This document shows positions 1-8,600 of a DNA stretch of 13,352 bases, one piece after another. The position numbers and the translations under genes are program-made. The first letter of the stretch is position 1, and each line of letters starts with the position of its first letter. This DNA is from DSAR01 sp034437315 (lineage in GTDB: Bacteria; Chloroflexota; Anaerolineae; B4-G1), in NCBI GenBank assembly GCA_034437315.1, contig DAOTUC010000312.1, forward strand, positions 1 to 13,352. Direction: 5' to 3'. Under the pieces are notes generated by a model. The model had not been told where the DNA came from. It did no database searches and saw nothing but the letters and a program-made list of their open reading frames with translations.

Positions 1-84
1 GAACAGCGTGGGACCCCAGGCGACTACGTACCACCGCCGCTGATTCTTCTCTGGGTCTACCTTGACGAACCGTTGCACGCCCAT
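1..84 (-). CDS. WGR-domain protein, N-terminal 28 codons only
   Basis: Reading the minus strand from an ATG at 84-82 gives 28 open codons running off the left edge. The peptide contains RFVKVDPEKNQRRWYVV followed by WGPTLF. This matches the start of the WGR domain, where a 'D..KN.rRfY' strand leads into a tryptophan-rich 'W.ptLFG' strand before the WGR motif itself, which would lie outside the window. WGR domains occur in bacterial stand-alone proteins and in PARP-like enzymes and are thought to bind nucleic acid. The start is placed by the domain, which begins almost at residue 1, and by a promoter ending just upstream, so the mRNA would be nearly leaderless. The gene diverges from everything else in the window. 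The full length and any partner domain cannot be seen. Confidence 0.75.
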   Translation of the reverse strand, partial: MGVQRFVKVDPEKNQRRWYVVAWGPTLF

Positions 85-91
85 AGTCACT

Positions 92-120
92 AGCATAGCA
101 CAATTGTTCTGGTAACGCAA
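92..120 (-). promoter_or_regulatory. Promoter of the WGR-domain gene (extended -10)
   Basis: On the minus strand a -35-like TTGCGT (120-115) is separated by exactly 17 bases from a -10 TATGCT (97-92). TGC sits directly before the -10, giving an extended -10 (TGn). Transcription would start around 85-86, one or two bases before the ATG at 84, which suggests a leaderless or nearly leaderless transcript. No Shine-Dalgarno sequence fits in that space. The assignment rests on sequence match only. Confidence 0.65.
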
Positions 121-259
121 GCACTGTGACGGATTGGACCGGAAGCGCCGTCCCCCATCCCGACGACGACGATCCATCTTAGCCCACAGAAGAGGATAAA
201 GAGAAAGCTGTGACAGGTTTAGCATGAGGCTTTCCGGTGCGTAATCACTTTGGCGAGGG

Positions 260-287
260 TTGACTTGCGCGCACGGTAGGATAGAAT
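260..287 (+). promoter_or_regulatory. Promoter of the membrane protein gene
   Basis: TTGACT (260-265) matches the -35 consensus in five of six bases. It is followed after 16 bases by TAGAAT (282-287), also five of six to the -10 consensus. Transcription would begin near 294, leaving an untranslated leader of about 75 bases before the ATG at 369. The remaining gene-free sequence at 121-259 shows no hairpin, repeat or RNA gene that I can recognise. Confidence 0.55.
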
Positions 288-368
288 GGGAGAAGTAATA
301 CATCGGTCACAAAACAAAGCTCCGAAGTTCTGATACAGCCGTGTAACAACAAGGCGAGATGGTGAATA

Positions 369-806
369 ATGATGAATATTCTCACAGCTGTAACCATTGG
401 TTTTCTCACCCTGGAAGCTGCCAACGTGATCACGCTCTATTTCTTCCCCGGTTCAAAGTACGCCAATGGTGTTGGCGTTTTCAATGCTTGGGAAAAATCG
501 AAGGGCGACCCCGAAATGCATGACTTCGTCAAATATTTGGTCAACTGGGTGGCTGGAACAAAGCTCATCTTCATCCTATTGTTGATCGTCATCCTTTACA
601 CAGTGGATGAAAAGAGTTTAGTATGGATGGGCGTCGCGATGATTATTTCGATCTTGTCATTCTTCTGGCGGCTTTTCCCACTGATTCGGAAGATGGGCCG
701 AAGAGGCGAGATCAATCCAAAAACCTATCCTGTCGTATTGGGCTGGATGATTTTTGCATTTGTCAGCATCTATCTGGTTGCCACATTGGCGGTGATTTTC
801 GTGTGA
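369..806 (+). CDS. Conserved-looking integral membrane protein, four helices
   Basis: This 145-residue protein is of unknown function. Four hydrophobic segments are visible at about residues 4-26, 62-79, 84-106 and 122-145, so it should sit in the cytoplasmic membrane. Between helices 1 and 2 is a polar loop (about 28-60) with a FNAWEKSK stretch. Between helices 3 and 4 is a basic loop (RKMGRRGE, about 107-114), which by the positive-inside rule would face the cytoplasm. Two ATG codons stand in tandem at 369 and 372; either could be used, with a weak AAGG at 351-354 or GGTG at 361-364 as ribosome site. It has its own promoter and is separated from hsdM by 154 bases, so it is probably not part of the restriction operon. 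I recognise no catalytic motif and assign no function. Confidence 0.75.
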   Translation: MMNILTAVTIGFLTLEAANVITLYFFPGSKYANGVGVFNAWEKSKGDPEMHDFVKYLVNWVAGTKLIFILLLIVILYTVDEKSLVWMGVAMIISILSFFWRLFPLIRKMGRRGEINPKTYPVVLGWMIFAFVSIYLVATLAVIFV

Positions 807-950
807 GACCCGAGCGGAGAATGAAGGTCTTTAGCTGATGGGCATATCTTAGCACAACAGCCTGCCAGTGCCAATGCTGATGGATTTATCTTTGTCTATC
901 GTCAAGCTCTACACCCTCGCTTACTATCTGAAATGACAATCTTTCAACCA

Positions 951-956
951 AGGTGA
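951..956 (+). promoter_or_regulatory. Ribosome binding site of hsdM
   Basis: AGGTGA, within AAGGTGATC, lies four bases before the ATG at 961. It matches the anti-Shine-Dalgarno partner in the GGTGATC part and fixes the hsdM start. The 154-base gap upstream (807-960) contains no convincing -35/-10 pair. A weak AGACC/GGTCT inverted repeat at 806-830 just after the membrane gene is too short to call a terminator. Confidence 0.6.
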
Positions 957-960
957 TCAA

Positions 961-2472
961 ATGACCCCAAAAATTGAGCAAGACGAAATTAACGCCATCC
1001 TCTGGAGCGCGTGCGACACCTTCCGCGGTGCCGTCGACCCAGCCGAGTACAAGAATTACATCCTGGTGATGTTGTTCGTCAAGTATATCTCCGATGTGTG
1101 GCACGATCACCACGAGCAGCTTCTGGAGAAGCACGAAGGCGACGAAGATCGCGCGCATCATCTGATGAAGTACGAGAAGTTTGCCCTGCCGGAGGGCTGC
1201 GACTTTCAGAGTCTCTACGAACAGCGCAACGCGCCGAATTTGGGCGAGATTATCAACATCGCCCTGGAAAAGATCGAGGCGGCGAACCGCGAGAAGTTGG
1301 ACGGCGTCTTCCGCAACATCGATTTCAACTCCGAGGCGGCGCTGGGCCGCACGCGCCAGCGCAATCAGCGCCTCAAGCATCTGTTGGACGATTTCGCCGA
1401 CCCGCGCCTCGATCTGCGCCCCTCCCGCGTGGGAAACACGGACATCATCGGCAACGCCTACGAGTTCCTGATTGGCAAATTTGCCGCCGGCGCGGGGAAG
1501 AAGGCGGGCGAGTTCTACACCCCGCCCCAGGTCTCGATCCTGCTGGCGAAGTTGGTCGATCCGCAGCCCGGCGACCGGATTTGCGACCCGGCGTGCGGCT
1601 CGGCCTCGCTGCTGATCCGCTGCGCGGACGAGGTGGGGGGCAAGGATTACCGCATCTACGGCCAGGAGAGCAACGGCTCGACCTGGGCGCTGGCCAAGAT
1701 GAACGTCTTCCTGCACGAGATCAGCGCCGTCATCGAGTGGGGCGATACGATTCAACGGCCCACGTTGCTGGAAGGCGAGGGGCTGCGCCGCTACAACGTG
1801 GTGGTGGCCAATCCGCCCTTCTCGCTCAAGAAGTGGGGCAAGGGGACGGCGGAGAACGACCACTACGACCGCTTTTGGCGCGGACTGCCGCCCAGCAATC
1901 GCGGCGATTATGCCTTCATCACCCACATGATCGAGGCGACCTTCTCCGACCCGGCGCAGAACGGGCGCGTGGGCGTGATTGTGCCCCACGGCGTGCTCTT
2001 CCGGGGGCGCGCGGAGGGCAAGATCCGGCACAAGTTCATCGAGGAGAATCTGTTGGACGCGGTCATCGGCCTGCCGGAGAATCTCTTCTACGGCACCGGC
2101 ATCCCGGCGGCGATTATGGTCTTCAAGCGGCAGAAGGCGGATGATAGCGTGGTCTTTATCGACGCCAGCCGCGAGTTCGAGGCCGGCACGCCCCAGAACC
2201 GGCTGCGCGAGCGGGACATCGCCAAGATCATCCGCACCTACCACGCGCGCGAGTTCGTGGAGAAGTACGCCTACGTGGCCGATTTCGAGGAGATTCAGGA
2301 GAACGACTTCAACCTCAACATCCCGCGCTACGTCGATACCTTCGAGCCGGAGCCGGACGTGGATATGGCGGCTGCAGCGGCGGAGATCGGGGAGATCGAT
2401 GCGGATCTGGAGGCAGTACAGGTGAGTGTGCGGAAGTACTTGAAGGAATTGGGGATGCAAGATGCGGGATGA
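961..2472 (+). CDS. hsdM: Type I restriction-modification DNA methyltransferase subunit HsdM
   Basis: This 503-residue protein is the modification subunit of a type I R-M system. Two HsdM with one HsdS form an adenine-N6 methyltransferase that protects host DNA, and with HsdR the restriction complex. The N-terminal part (about 1-150) looks like the helical HsdM N-terminal domain, including an 'NYILVMLFVKYISDVW' stretch. After AGEFYTPPQV comes SAM-binding motif I, DPACGSASLL (D209 to about L218), and the catalytic motif IV NPPF at 284-287, followed by SLKKWG as is typical of the family. The C-terminal part includes the usual DFNLNIPRYVDTFEPE stretch. Length is normal and no frameshift is seen. 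It overlaps hsdS by 11 bases, implying translational coupling. Its base composition is G+C-rich, unlike the recognition domains of hsdS. Confidence 0.97.
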   Translation: MTPKIEQDEINAILWSACDTFRGAVDPAEYKNYILVMLFVKYISDVWHDHHEQLLEKHEGDEDRAHHLMKYEKFALPEGCDFQSLYEQRNAPNLGEIINIALEKIEAANREKLDGVFRNIDFNSEAALGRTRQRNQRLKHLLDDFADPRLDLRPSRVGNTDIIGNAYEFLIGKFAAGAGKKAGEFYTPPQVSILLAKLVDPQPGDRICDPACGSASLLIRCADEVGGKDYRIYGQESNGSTWALAKMNVFLHEISAVIEWGDTIQRPTLLEGEGLRRYNVVVANPPFSLKKWGKGTAENDHYDRFWRGLPPSNRGDYAFITHMIEATFSDPAQNGRVGVIVPHGVLFRGRAEGKIRHKFIEENLLDAVIGLPENLFYGTGIPAAIMVFKRQKADDSVVFIDASREFEAGTPQNRLRERDIAKIIRTYHAREFVEKYAYVADFEEIQENDFNLNIPRYVDTFEPEPDVDMAAAAAEIGEIDADLEAVQVSVRKYLKELGMQDAG

Positions 2473-3661
2473 ATGGCGCAATTCGCGTATACGAAACTAT
2501 CTGGACTTAGCAAGTGGTAAGACAAAACCCAATGATACGGTTATTGATCTCTCAGAACAATGTTCCATTCCAGTGTATGGAGGCAATGGAATCTTAGGTT
2601 ATAGTAGTCAGGTTCTAATCAATCACGAAACCTTGGTCATCGGACGAGTCGGTGAATATTGCGGCACCGTTCGTTATGTGAATACTCCCTGTTGGGTCAC
2701 TGATAATGCAATCTATGCTAAATCAATTGACGAGGACTACATTTATCCAAAGTTTATCGCTTATCTCCTGAGTTTTCAAAAACTTGGAAGGTTCAGGAAA
2801 AGGGGAGGCCAACCTCTTATATCGCAAAAAAATATTTATACTTTACGGATAGCTCTTCCCCCCCTCCCCGAGCAGCGACGCATCGCCGAGATCTTGAGCA
2901 CGTGGGACGCGGCCATCGGTTTGGTCGAGCAGCGCATCGCGGCGGCGGAGCAGCGCAAGAAGGGCCTGGTGCAACGCCTGCTCACCGGTCGCGTCAGGTT
3001 TGCGGAGTTTGTTCAATCGCGGGAACTCAGAAAAACGAAGATCGGGACATATCCTAAAGAGTGGCGAATTCGGCGGTTGTCGGATGTAGCAGAAATTCAA
3101 GTTAGTTATGTGGACAAGAAAAGCAAGCCTTCTGAACAGCCAGTTCGTTTATGCAATTACATGGACGTGTTCAACAATGACTATATCTATGATCAAATGG
3201 ACTTCATGGAAGCTTCGGCCACGGAATCAGAAATACAGAAATGTACGCTAAAGAAACAAGATGTCATCATCACGAAGGATTCAGAAACTCGCGAAGAAAT
3301 TGCTGAGTCCTGCGTGGTTGTTGAAGATTTGACAAATGTGGTTTGTGGATATCACCTGACTATTCTCAGATCTAAAAAGAATGTCATTTCTGGTTTTTTC
3401 TTGAAAGATGTCTTAAGTTCACCAAGTGTTCATCACCAATTTGTTAAATTGGCCAATGGTACTACCCGTTTTGGTCTGACTATTTCCGCTACACATAAAG
3501 CTTTAATACCTGTACCATCAGTAGCAGAGCAAGAGAAAATCGCCGCCGTCCTGCAAACCTGCGACCGGGAAATCGAATTGCTGACGCGCAAGCGCGACGC
3601 CCTTCAGCGCCAGCAAAAGGGGCTGATGCAACGGCTGCTCACCGGTCGCGTGCGGGTGTAA
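2462..3661 (+). CDS. hsdS: Type I restriction-modification specificity subunit HsdS
   Basis: This 399-residue subunit recognises the bipartite DNA target for both modification and restriction. Two target-recognition domains are visible: TRD1 at about 1-130 and TRD2 at about 190-355. Each is followed by a coiled-coil conserved region (CR1 about 137-180, CR2 about 357-399). The CRs contain near-identical copies of 'QRLLTGRVR', and CR1 follows the hallmark LPPLPEQRRIAEIL. The ATG at 2462 lies inside the end of hsdM, with GGGG at 2451-2454 as a modest ribosome site, so expression is probably coupled to hsdM. The TRDs are A+T-rich while the CRs are G+C-rich like hsdM, a pattern expected if recognition domains are exchanged horizontally between conserved scaffolds. 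The target sequence cannot be predicted by eye. Both half-subunits look intact. Confidence 0.96.
   Translation: MRDEWRNSRIRNYLDLASGKTKPNDTVIDLSEQCSIPVYGGNGILGYSSQVLINHETLVIGRVGEYCGTVRYVNTPCWVTDNAIYAKSIDEDYIYPKFIAYLLSFQKLGRFRKRGGQPLISQKNIYTLRIALPPLPEQRRIAEILSTWDAAIGLVEQRIAAAEQRKKGLVQRLLTGRVRFAEFVQSRELRKTKIGTYPKEWRIRRLSDVAEIQVSYVDKKSKPSEQPVRLCNYMDVFNNDYIYDQMDFMEASATESEIQKCTLKKQDVIITKDSETREEIAESCVVVEDLTNVVCGYHLTILRSKKNVISGFFLKDVLSSPSVHHQFVKLANGTTRFGLTISATHKALIPVPSVAEQEKIAAVLQTCDREIELLTRKRDALQRQQKGLMQRLLTGRVRV
2960..2994 (+). repeat. Direct repeat copy 1 within hsdS (conserved region 1)
   Basis: These 35 bases match 3617-3651 at 32 of 35 positions by direct comparison. Both copies are in the same frame and encode the end of a conserved coiled-coil region ending in LLTGRVR. 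Such internal repeats are where HsdS subunits can recombine to swap or delete a recognition domain. Confidence 0.8.
3617..3651 (+). repeat. Direct repeat copy 2 within hsdS (conserved region 2)
   Basis: This is the second copy of the in-frame repeat at 2960-2994, encoding the end of conserved region 2. The last 23 bases differ from copy 1 at one position only. Recombination between the two would remove TRD2 exactly and leave an in-frame half-subunit. Confidence 0.8.
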
Positions 3662-3761
3662 GTGCAAGAGGTCAAACAGGTAACCGAGGGACAAATCCCC
3701 TGGCTTACGAATGAAGCGATAACTGACTGGTAGTAATATTTCAGGCAAAATCTCACAAAAC

Positions 3762-3767
3762 AAGGAG
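3762..3767 (+). promoter_or_regulatory. Ribosome binding site of the DUF262 gene
   Basis: AAGGAG lies five bases before the ATG at 3773. The 111 bases after hsdS hold a possible -10 (TAATAT at 3734-3739) but no matching -35 at a normal distance, so a promoter here is uncertain. Confidence 0.7.
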
Positions 3768-3772
3768 CTATA

Positions 3773-5632
3773 ATGAGCATCCAATCCTCACCAAGAGCCA
3801 TTCAAGACCTATTTGGCACAGAGAAATACTACATCGATTTCTACCAGCGTGATTACAAATGGGAGACAGAGCACGTTGAGATACTGCTCAATGACGTCTT
3901 TTTCAGATTTGATGCTGAGTACAAACCTGATGTCGATGCTACCAGAGAGGCAATTAGCCTGTATCCCTGGTATTACCTCAGCACGTTTGTGACCAACTCT
4001 CTAAACGGGCGCAAGTTTATCGTGGATGGGCAGCAACGCTTGACCACCATTACCTTGATCTTGATCAAGTTGTACCATCTCGCAGCATCCTATGGACACA
4101 CCAATGATGTGAGATGGCTAGATCGTAAGATTTGCGGCTTTGATGCCGAAGGCTCAACATATTGGATGGGGACAAACTCGCGAGAAAAAGCTCTTAAAGA
4201 ACTCCACGAGAGTGATGATCGACCGGATGACGTCGATCTCAAACAGAAAGAGCTGACAATTCGCAACATTTACACGAACTACCAGTTCATCAGCAAATAC
4301 CTCGCGGAGCAGTTGGATACCCCACGCCGGGCCAAGGCGTTCACGCTCTACTTCTTGACCCGCGTTGAACTGGTAGAATTGCACATTGATGACTCCCGTG
4401 ACGTAGCGATGGTCTTCGAGGTGATCAACGACCGGGGCGAAAAACTGCAACCCTACGAGGTCTTCAAGGGCGAATTGTTGGGCCAGTTGACGAAACAGGA
4501 AGTGGACAGCATCTACTACGATCTGTGGAATCGTAGCATCAATCCATTGCAGGATTGGGACAAGAGAGAGCCAGACAACTTCTTCCGGCTGCTGTTCAGG
4601 AGCCAGCATACTGATAGCCGCCAGGACTATCGTGACTTCGATGGGGAATACCAGCGTGTGGTCTTTTCAAAAAAGTGGGATCCTGTTTTGCACCTCAAGA
4701 GGAACCCAGAGGGCGTCAAGCATTTTATGAAAGAGGACGTCGCCTGGCACGCGCCGCTTTATTTGAGGTTGCTCAGGCTCGCCAAGAAAGGGGGGTTAGG
4801 GAACTATGTATTCTTCAACGCCAACATCAATCGTATGGAGCGTCAACACCTGCTTGTGCTCTCCGCGATCGATGTTGATGATCCCTCTGCAGATGAAAAG
4901 ATAAGGTTGGTTTCTCGCCTCTTCGACCGCCATTTTACCCTGTTGCAATTGACGGGGAGCTACAAATCCAACGATTTCACCGAATCTATCATCGCTCTCA
5001 ATACTGCTGTCCGGGGAGCCAGTTGTGAAGCTATTCAAGATACGTTCGATGCTCAGCTTCTGGCCGACATCGGTAAAGCCAGGGGGATGACGATTGATGA
5101 CCCGTTTGATTGGACGTTATTCCGCAACGCCGGTTATGAGCTAGGCTCACGCTTCATCCGATATTTCTTTGCGCGATTAGAACGTTTCATCGGTAAGGAA
5201 ATTGATGTAACCATTGATTACTATTACAATCTTGTGCGAAATCGGGGTGCAAAGCAAGGCTATCACATTGAACATATCCTGGCCAACAACGCAGAAAATC
5301 GCGCTCTGTTTGACAACGATGAAGAGTTGTTTATCAGAGAACGCAACCGGCTTGGGGGACTGGTGCTGCTCAAGGGGCGAGACAATATGGCCTCCAGTAA
5401 TGAGCCCTACGCCAAGAAACTGAAAACCTACTCCCACGCCACACCTCTGGCTGCTTCCCTGGCCCCTGACTTTTACCACAACAACCCCGATTTTGTTGAT
5501 TTCATCGAGAAGTACCAGTTGAACTTCCATCCTATAGAGACGTTCGATGCCGCGGCCGTGGAAGAGCGCCATCGCTTGTATTTCGAGCTGACCAAGATCA
5601 TCTGGGGGGATGATTCGTTCCCGCTGAACTAA
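3773..5632 (+). CDS. DUF262 and DUF1524 (HNH) nuclease, GmrSD/SspE-like
   Basis: This 619-residue protein has the architecture of modification-dependent or phage-defence nucleases. The N-terminal DUF262 domain shows YQRDYKW (24-30), the DGQQRLTT signature (85-92) used for nucleotide binding and hydrolysis, and INDRGEKLQPYEVFK beginning at residue 218. The C-terminal DUF1524 domain is an HNH-type nuclease: YHIEHI at 497-502, then NRLGGLVLL and a SNEPYAKK segment. All key residues look intact. Known relatives include GmrSD (a type IV enzyme that cuts glucosylated hydroxymethylcytosine DNA) and SspE (which acts with phosphorothioate modification). DUF262 proteins also occur as R-linked genes inside type I loci. 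It lies 18 bases before hsdR and 111 after hsdS, so it is embedded in the R-M operon. I infer an added restriction activity; the DNA modification it senses is unknown. Confidence 0.93.
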   Translation: MSIQSSPRAIQDLFGTEKYYIDFYQRDYKWETEHVEILLNDVFFRFDAEYKPDVDATREAISLYPWYYLSTFVTNSLNGRKFIVDGQQRLTTITLILIKLYHLAASYGHTNDVRWLDRKICGFDAEGSTYWMGTNSREKALKELHESDDRPDDVDLKQKELTIRNIYTNYQFISKYLAEQLDTPRRAKAFTLYFLTRVELVELHIDDSRDVAMVFEVINDRGEKLQPYEVFKGELLGQLTKQEVDSIYYDLWNRSINPLQDWDKREPDNFFRLLFRSQHTDSRQDYRDFDGEYQRVVFSKKWDPVLHLKRNPEGVKHFMKEDVAWHAPLYLRLLRLAKKGGLGNYVFFNANINRMERQHLLVLSAIDVDDPSADEKIRLVSRLFDRHFTLLQLTGSYKSNDFTESIIALNTAVRGASCEAIQDTFDAQLLADIGKARGMTIDDPFDWTLFRNAGYELGSRFIRYFFARLERFIGKEIDVTIDYYYNLVRNRGAKQGYHIEHILANNAENRALFDNDEELFIRERNRLGGLVLLKGRDNMASSNEPYAKKLKTYSHATPLAASLAPDFYHNNPDFVDFIEKYQLNFHPIETFDAAAVEERHRLYFELTKIIWGDDSFPLN

Positions 5633-5639
5633 CCGACAT

Positions 5640-5645
5640 AAGGAG
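5640..5645 (+). promoter_or_regulatory. Ribosome binding site of hsdR
   Basis: AAGGAG lies five bases before the ATG at 5651. It is the same hexamer at the same spacing as in front of the DUF262 gene, which suggests the two genes are translated at similar rates from one mRNA. Confidence 0.75.
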
Positions 5646-5650
5646 CGCCT

Positions 5651-8600
5651 ATGTCCCAACCCGCATCCTTCAAAGAAGAACTGATCTCCCAGATCCCGGC
5701 CGTGCGCTTGCTGATGGCGATGGGCTACCAATACCTCACGCCACAGGAGGCGCTGACCCTGCGCAGCGGCAAACAGAACCGCGTCGTCCTGGAGGGCGTG
5801 CTGGAGCCCTGGCTGAAGGAGAACAACGCCATCACCTTCAAGGGCCAGACCTACCCCTTCTCACAGAGCAACATCCAGCGCGCCATCGAGACCCTGGTAG
5901 ACGAGCCCTACCGCGGCCTGATCCCCACCAGCGAGCGCATCTACGACCTGCTCACCCTGGGCACCAGCCTCCAGCAGACGATCGACGGCGACAAGAAGAG
6001 CTTCAGCCTCCACTACATCGATTGGAAACACCCTCAGAACAACGCCTACCACGTCACCGAGGAGTTCTCCGTGGAGAAGCGCGGCAGCAGTAAGCAAGGC
6101 GGCACGCGCCGCCCCGACATCGTCTGCTTCGTCAACGGTATCCCCCTGATCGTCGTCGAGTGCAAGCGACCCGACCTGGCGACGGAGAGCGGCAAGGCCT
6201 TCGAGGAAGCGGTCAGCCAGATGCTGCGCAACCAGCGGCCCGACGAAATCGCCAACCTCTTTATCTACTCCCAACTGCTGATGGCCGTCAGCGTCAACGA
6301 CGCCTACTACGCCACCACCGGCACGCCCAAGAAGTATTGGTCGCTCTGGAAAGAGGATCTGGACGAGGAGCGTCTGCATCAGATGATCAACGCGCTCCTC
6401 AGCGCGCCGGAGAAAGAGCGCCTCTACACCTGGCGCAAGTATGGCAACTGGGTGCGCAAACACTTCGATGCGCAGGAATCCGCCGGCGCGCGCCTCCCCA
6501 CACCCCAGGATCGCACCCTGTACGCGCTGCTGCGCCCGGAGCGGATACTGCACCTGCTCTACCAGTTCATCGTCTACGATGGCGGGCAGAAGAAGATCGC
6601 CCGCTACCAGCAATACTTCGCCGTGCGGGAGACGATCCGCCGCGTGGCTCACCTCAACACCCAGGGCGCGCGCACCGGCGGCGTCATCTGGCACACCACC
6701 GGCAGCGGCAAGAGCCTGACGATGGTGATGTTGGCCAAGGCGCTGGCGCTGCATCCCAACGTCAAGAACCCGCGCGTCATCATCGTGACGGATCGCATCA
6801 ATTTGGATGCGCAGATCTGGGGCACCTTCAAATCGTGCGGCAAGCAGGTCGTCCGCGCCCGCTCCGGCAAACATTTGGCCGCTTTGATCCGCAGCGGCAA
6901 GGCGGACATCATCACCACCGTGATCGACAAATTCGATACGGTCGCCGCCAAAGAGCAAGTGCGCGATCCCGACGCCAACGTCTTTGTGCTGGTGGATGAG
7001 AGCCATCGCAGCCAATACGGCGCCATCCACGCCAAGATGCGCCAGGTCTTCCGCAACGCCTGCTACATCGGCTTCACCGGCACGCCGCTCCTCAAGGACG
7101 AGAAATCGACCGCGCGCAAGTTCGGCGGTTTCATCCACAAGTACACCATGCGCCAGGCGGTGGAGGATGGGACGGTGGCGCCGCTGCTCTACGAGGGCCG
7201 CATGGCTGAGCTGGCCGTGAATCAGACCGCCATCGACCGCTGGTTTGAGCGCGTCACCGAGGGCCTCTCGGAGGATCAGCGGCGCGATCTCAAGCGCAAG
7301 TTCAGCCGCGATAAGGAAGTCAGCCGGGCCGAGCAGCGCATCCGACAGATCGCGTATGACATCAGCGCCCATTACCGCGAGAACTTCCAGGATGACGGCT
7401 TCAAGGCCCAGTTGGCGACCGATAGCAAAGCGATGGCGCTGATGTACAAGCGCTATTTGGATGAGTTTGGCATCGTCGCCTCGGAGGTGGTGATCTCGCC
7501 GCCCGACGCGCGCGAGGGGCACACGGCCATCGATGGTCCGTTGCCGGAGGAGGCGGCGTTCTGGCAGCGGATGATGGCGCGCTTCGGCAGCGAGGAGGCG
7601 TATAACCGCGAGATCAAGGAGAGCTTTTCGCGCGCGGACGGCGTCGAGGTCCTGATCGTCGTCGATAAACTGCTGGTGGGCTTCGATGAGCCGCGCAACA
7701 CCGTGCTGTACGTCGATAAGCCGCTCAAGGAGCACGGGCTGTTGCAGGCCATCGCCCGCGTGAATCGGCTCTTCGAGGGCAAGGACTTCGGCTACGTGAT
7801 CGACTACCGGGGTGTGCTGGGCGAACTCAACGAGGCGATGGAGACCTACAACGCGCTGGAGGGCTACGACGTCGAGGACGTGGCCGGCACGATCACCGAC
7901 GTCGCCGCCGAGATCGCACAACTGCCGCAGCGTCATACAGAGGTGTGGGACATCTTCAAGACGGTGGAGAACCAACGGGACCTTGAAGCGCTCCAGCAAT
8001 TCTTAGGGCCGGAGGACGTGCGCCAGCGCTTCTACGACGCGCTGACCGCCTACGCCTGCACGCTGAAGGTTGCCCTGAGCGCCGTCTCGTTCCACGAGGA
8101 AACGCCGCCGAGCCACATCGCAACCTACAAGCGCGACCTGCGCTTCTTCCACAACCTGCGCGTGGCGGTCAAGCAGCGCTACGCGGAGACCATCGACTAC
8201 AAGGATTATGAGGCGCGGGTGCGCAAGCTCTTGGATAGCCACATCCAGTCATCTGACGTGGCGACAGTCGTAGCGGAGGTCAACATCTTCGACGTCGAGG
8301 CGTTCCAGGCGGAGGTCGATAAGCTGGACACTCCCGCCGCCAAGGCCGACACCATCGCCCACCAGGTCAAGCGCACCGTGACCGAGAATATGGAGCGCGA
8401 CCCGGCCTTCTACGAGAAGTTCTCCCGCTTGATTGAGGAAACGATCGAGGCCTACCGCCAGGGGCGCATCAGCGAGGCCGAGTACCTGAAGCGGGCCAAC
8501 GAGATCCTGCGCACAGTCCAGTCGGGGCGCGAGTCGAGCCTGCCGCAGAAGCTCTTTCGCTATCGCGACGCGCCGACCTACTACAGAGCCATCCGTGAGC

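Noticed and set aside
806..830. AGACC/GGTCT inverted repeat after the membrane gene as a terminator
   Set aside because: The stem is only five pairs with a 15-base loop and no real T-run follows.
886..2481. Long minus-strand open frame (531 codons) opposite hsdM
   Set aside because: It is the reverse-frame shadow of a G+C-rich gene; its translation is low in family-like motifs while the plus strand has complete HsdM motifs.
3734..3739. TAATAT as the -10 of a promoter for the DUF262 gene
   Set aside because: The nearest -35-like sequence is 23 bases upstream, outside the usual range, so I did not list it as a feature.
5861..7999. Very long minus-strand open frame (712 codons) opposite hsdR
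   Set aside because: The plus strand encodes all HsdR nuclease and helicase motifs in order. The antisense frame arises from G+C-rich codon bias and shows no domain.
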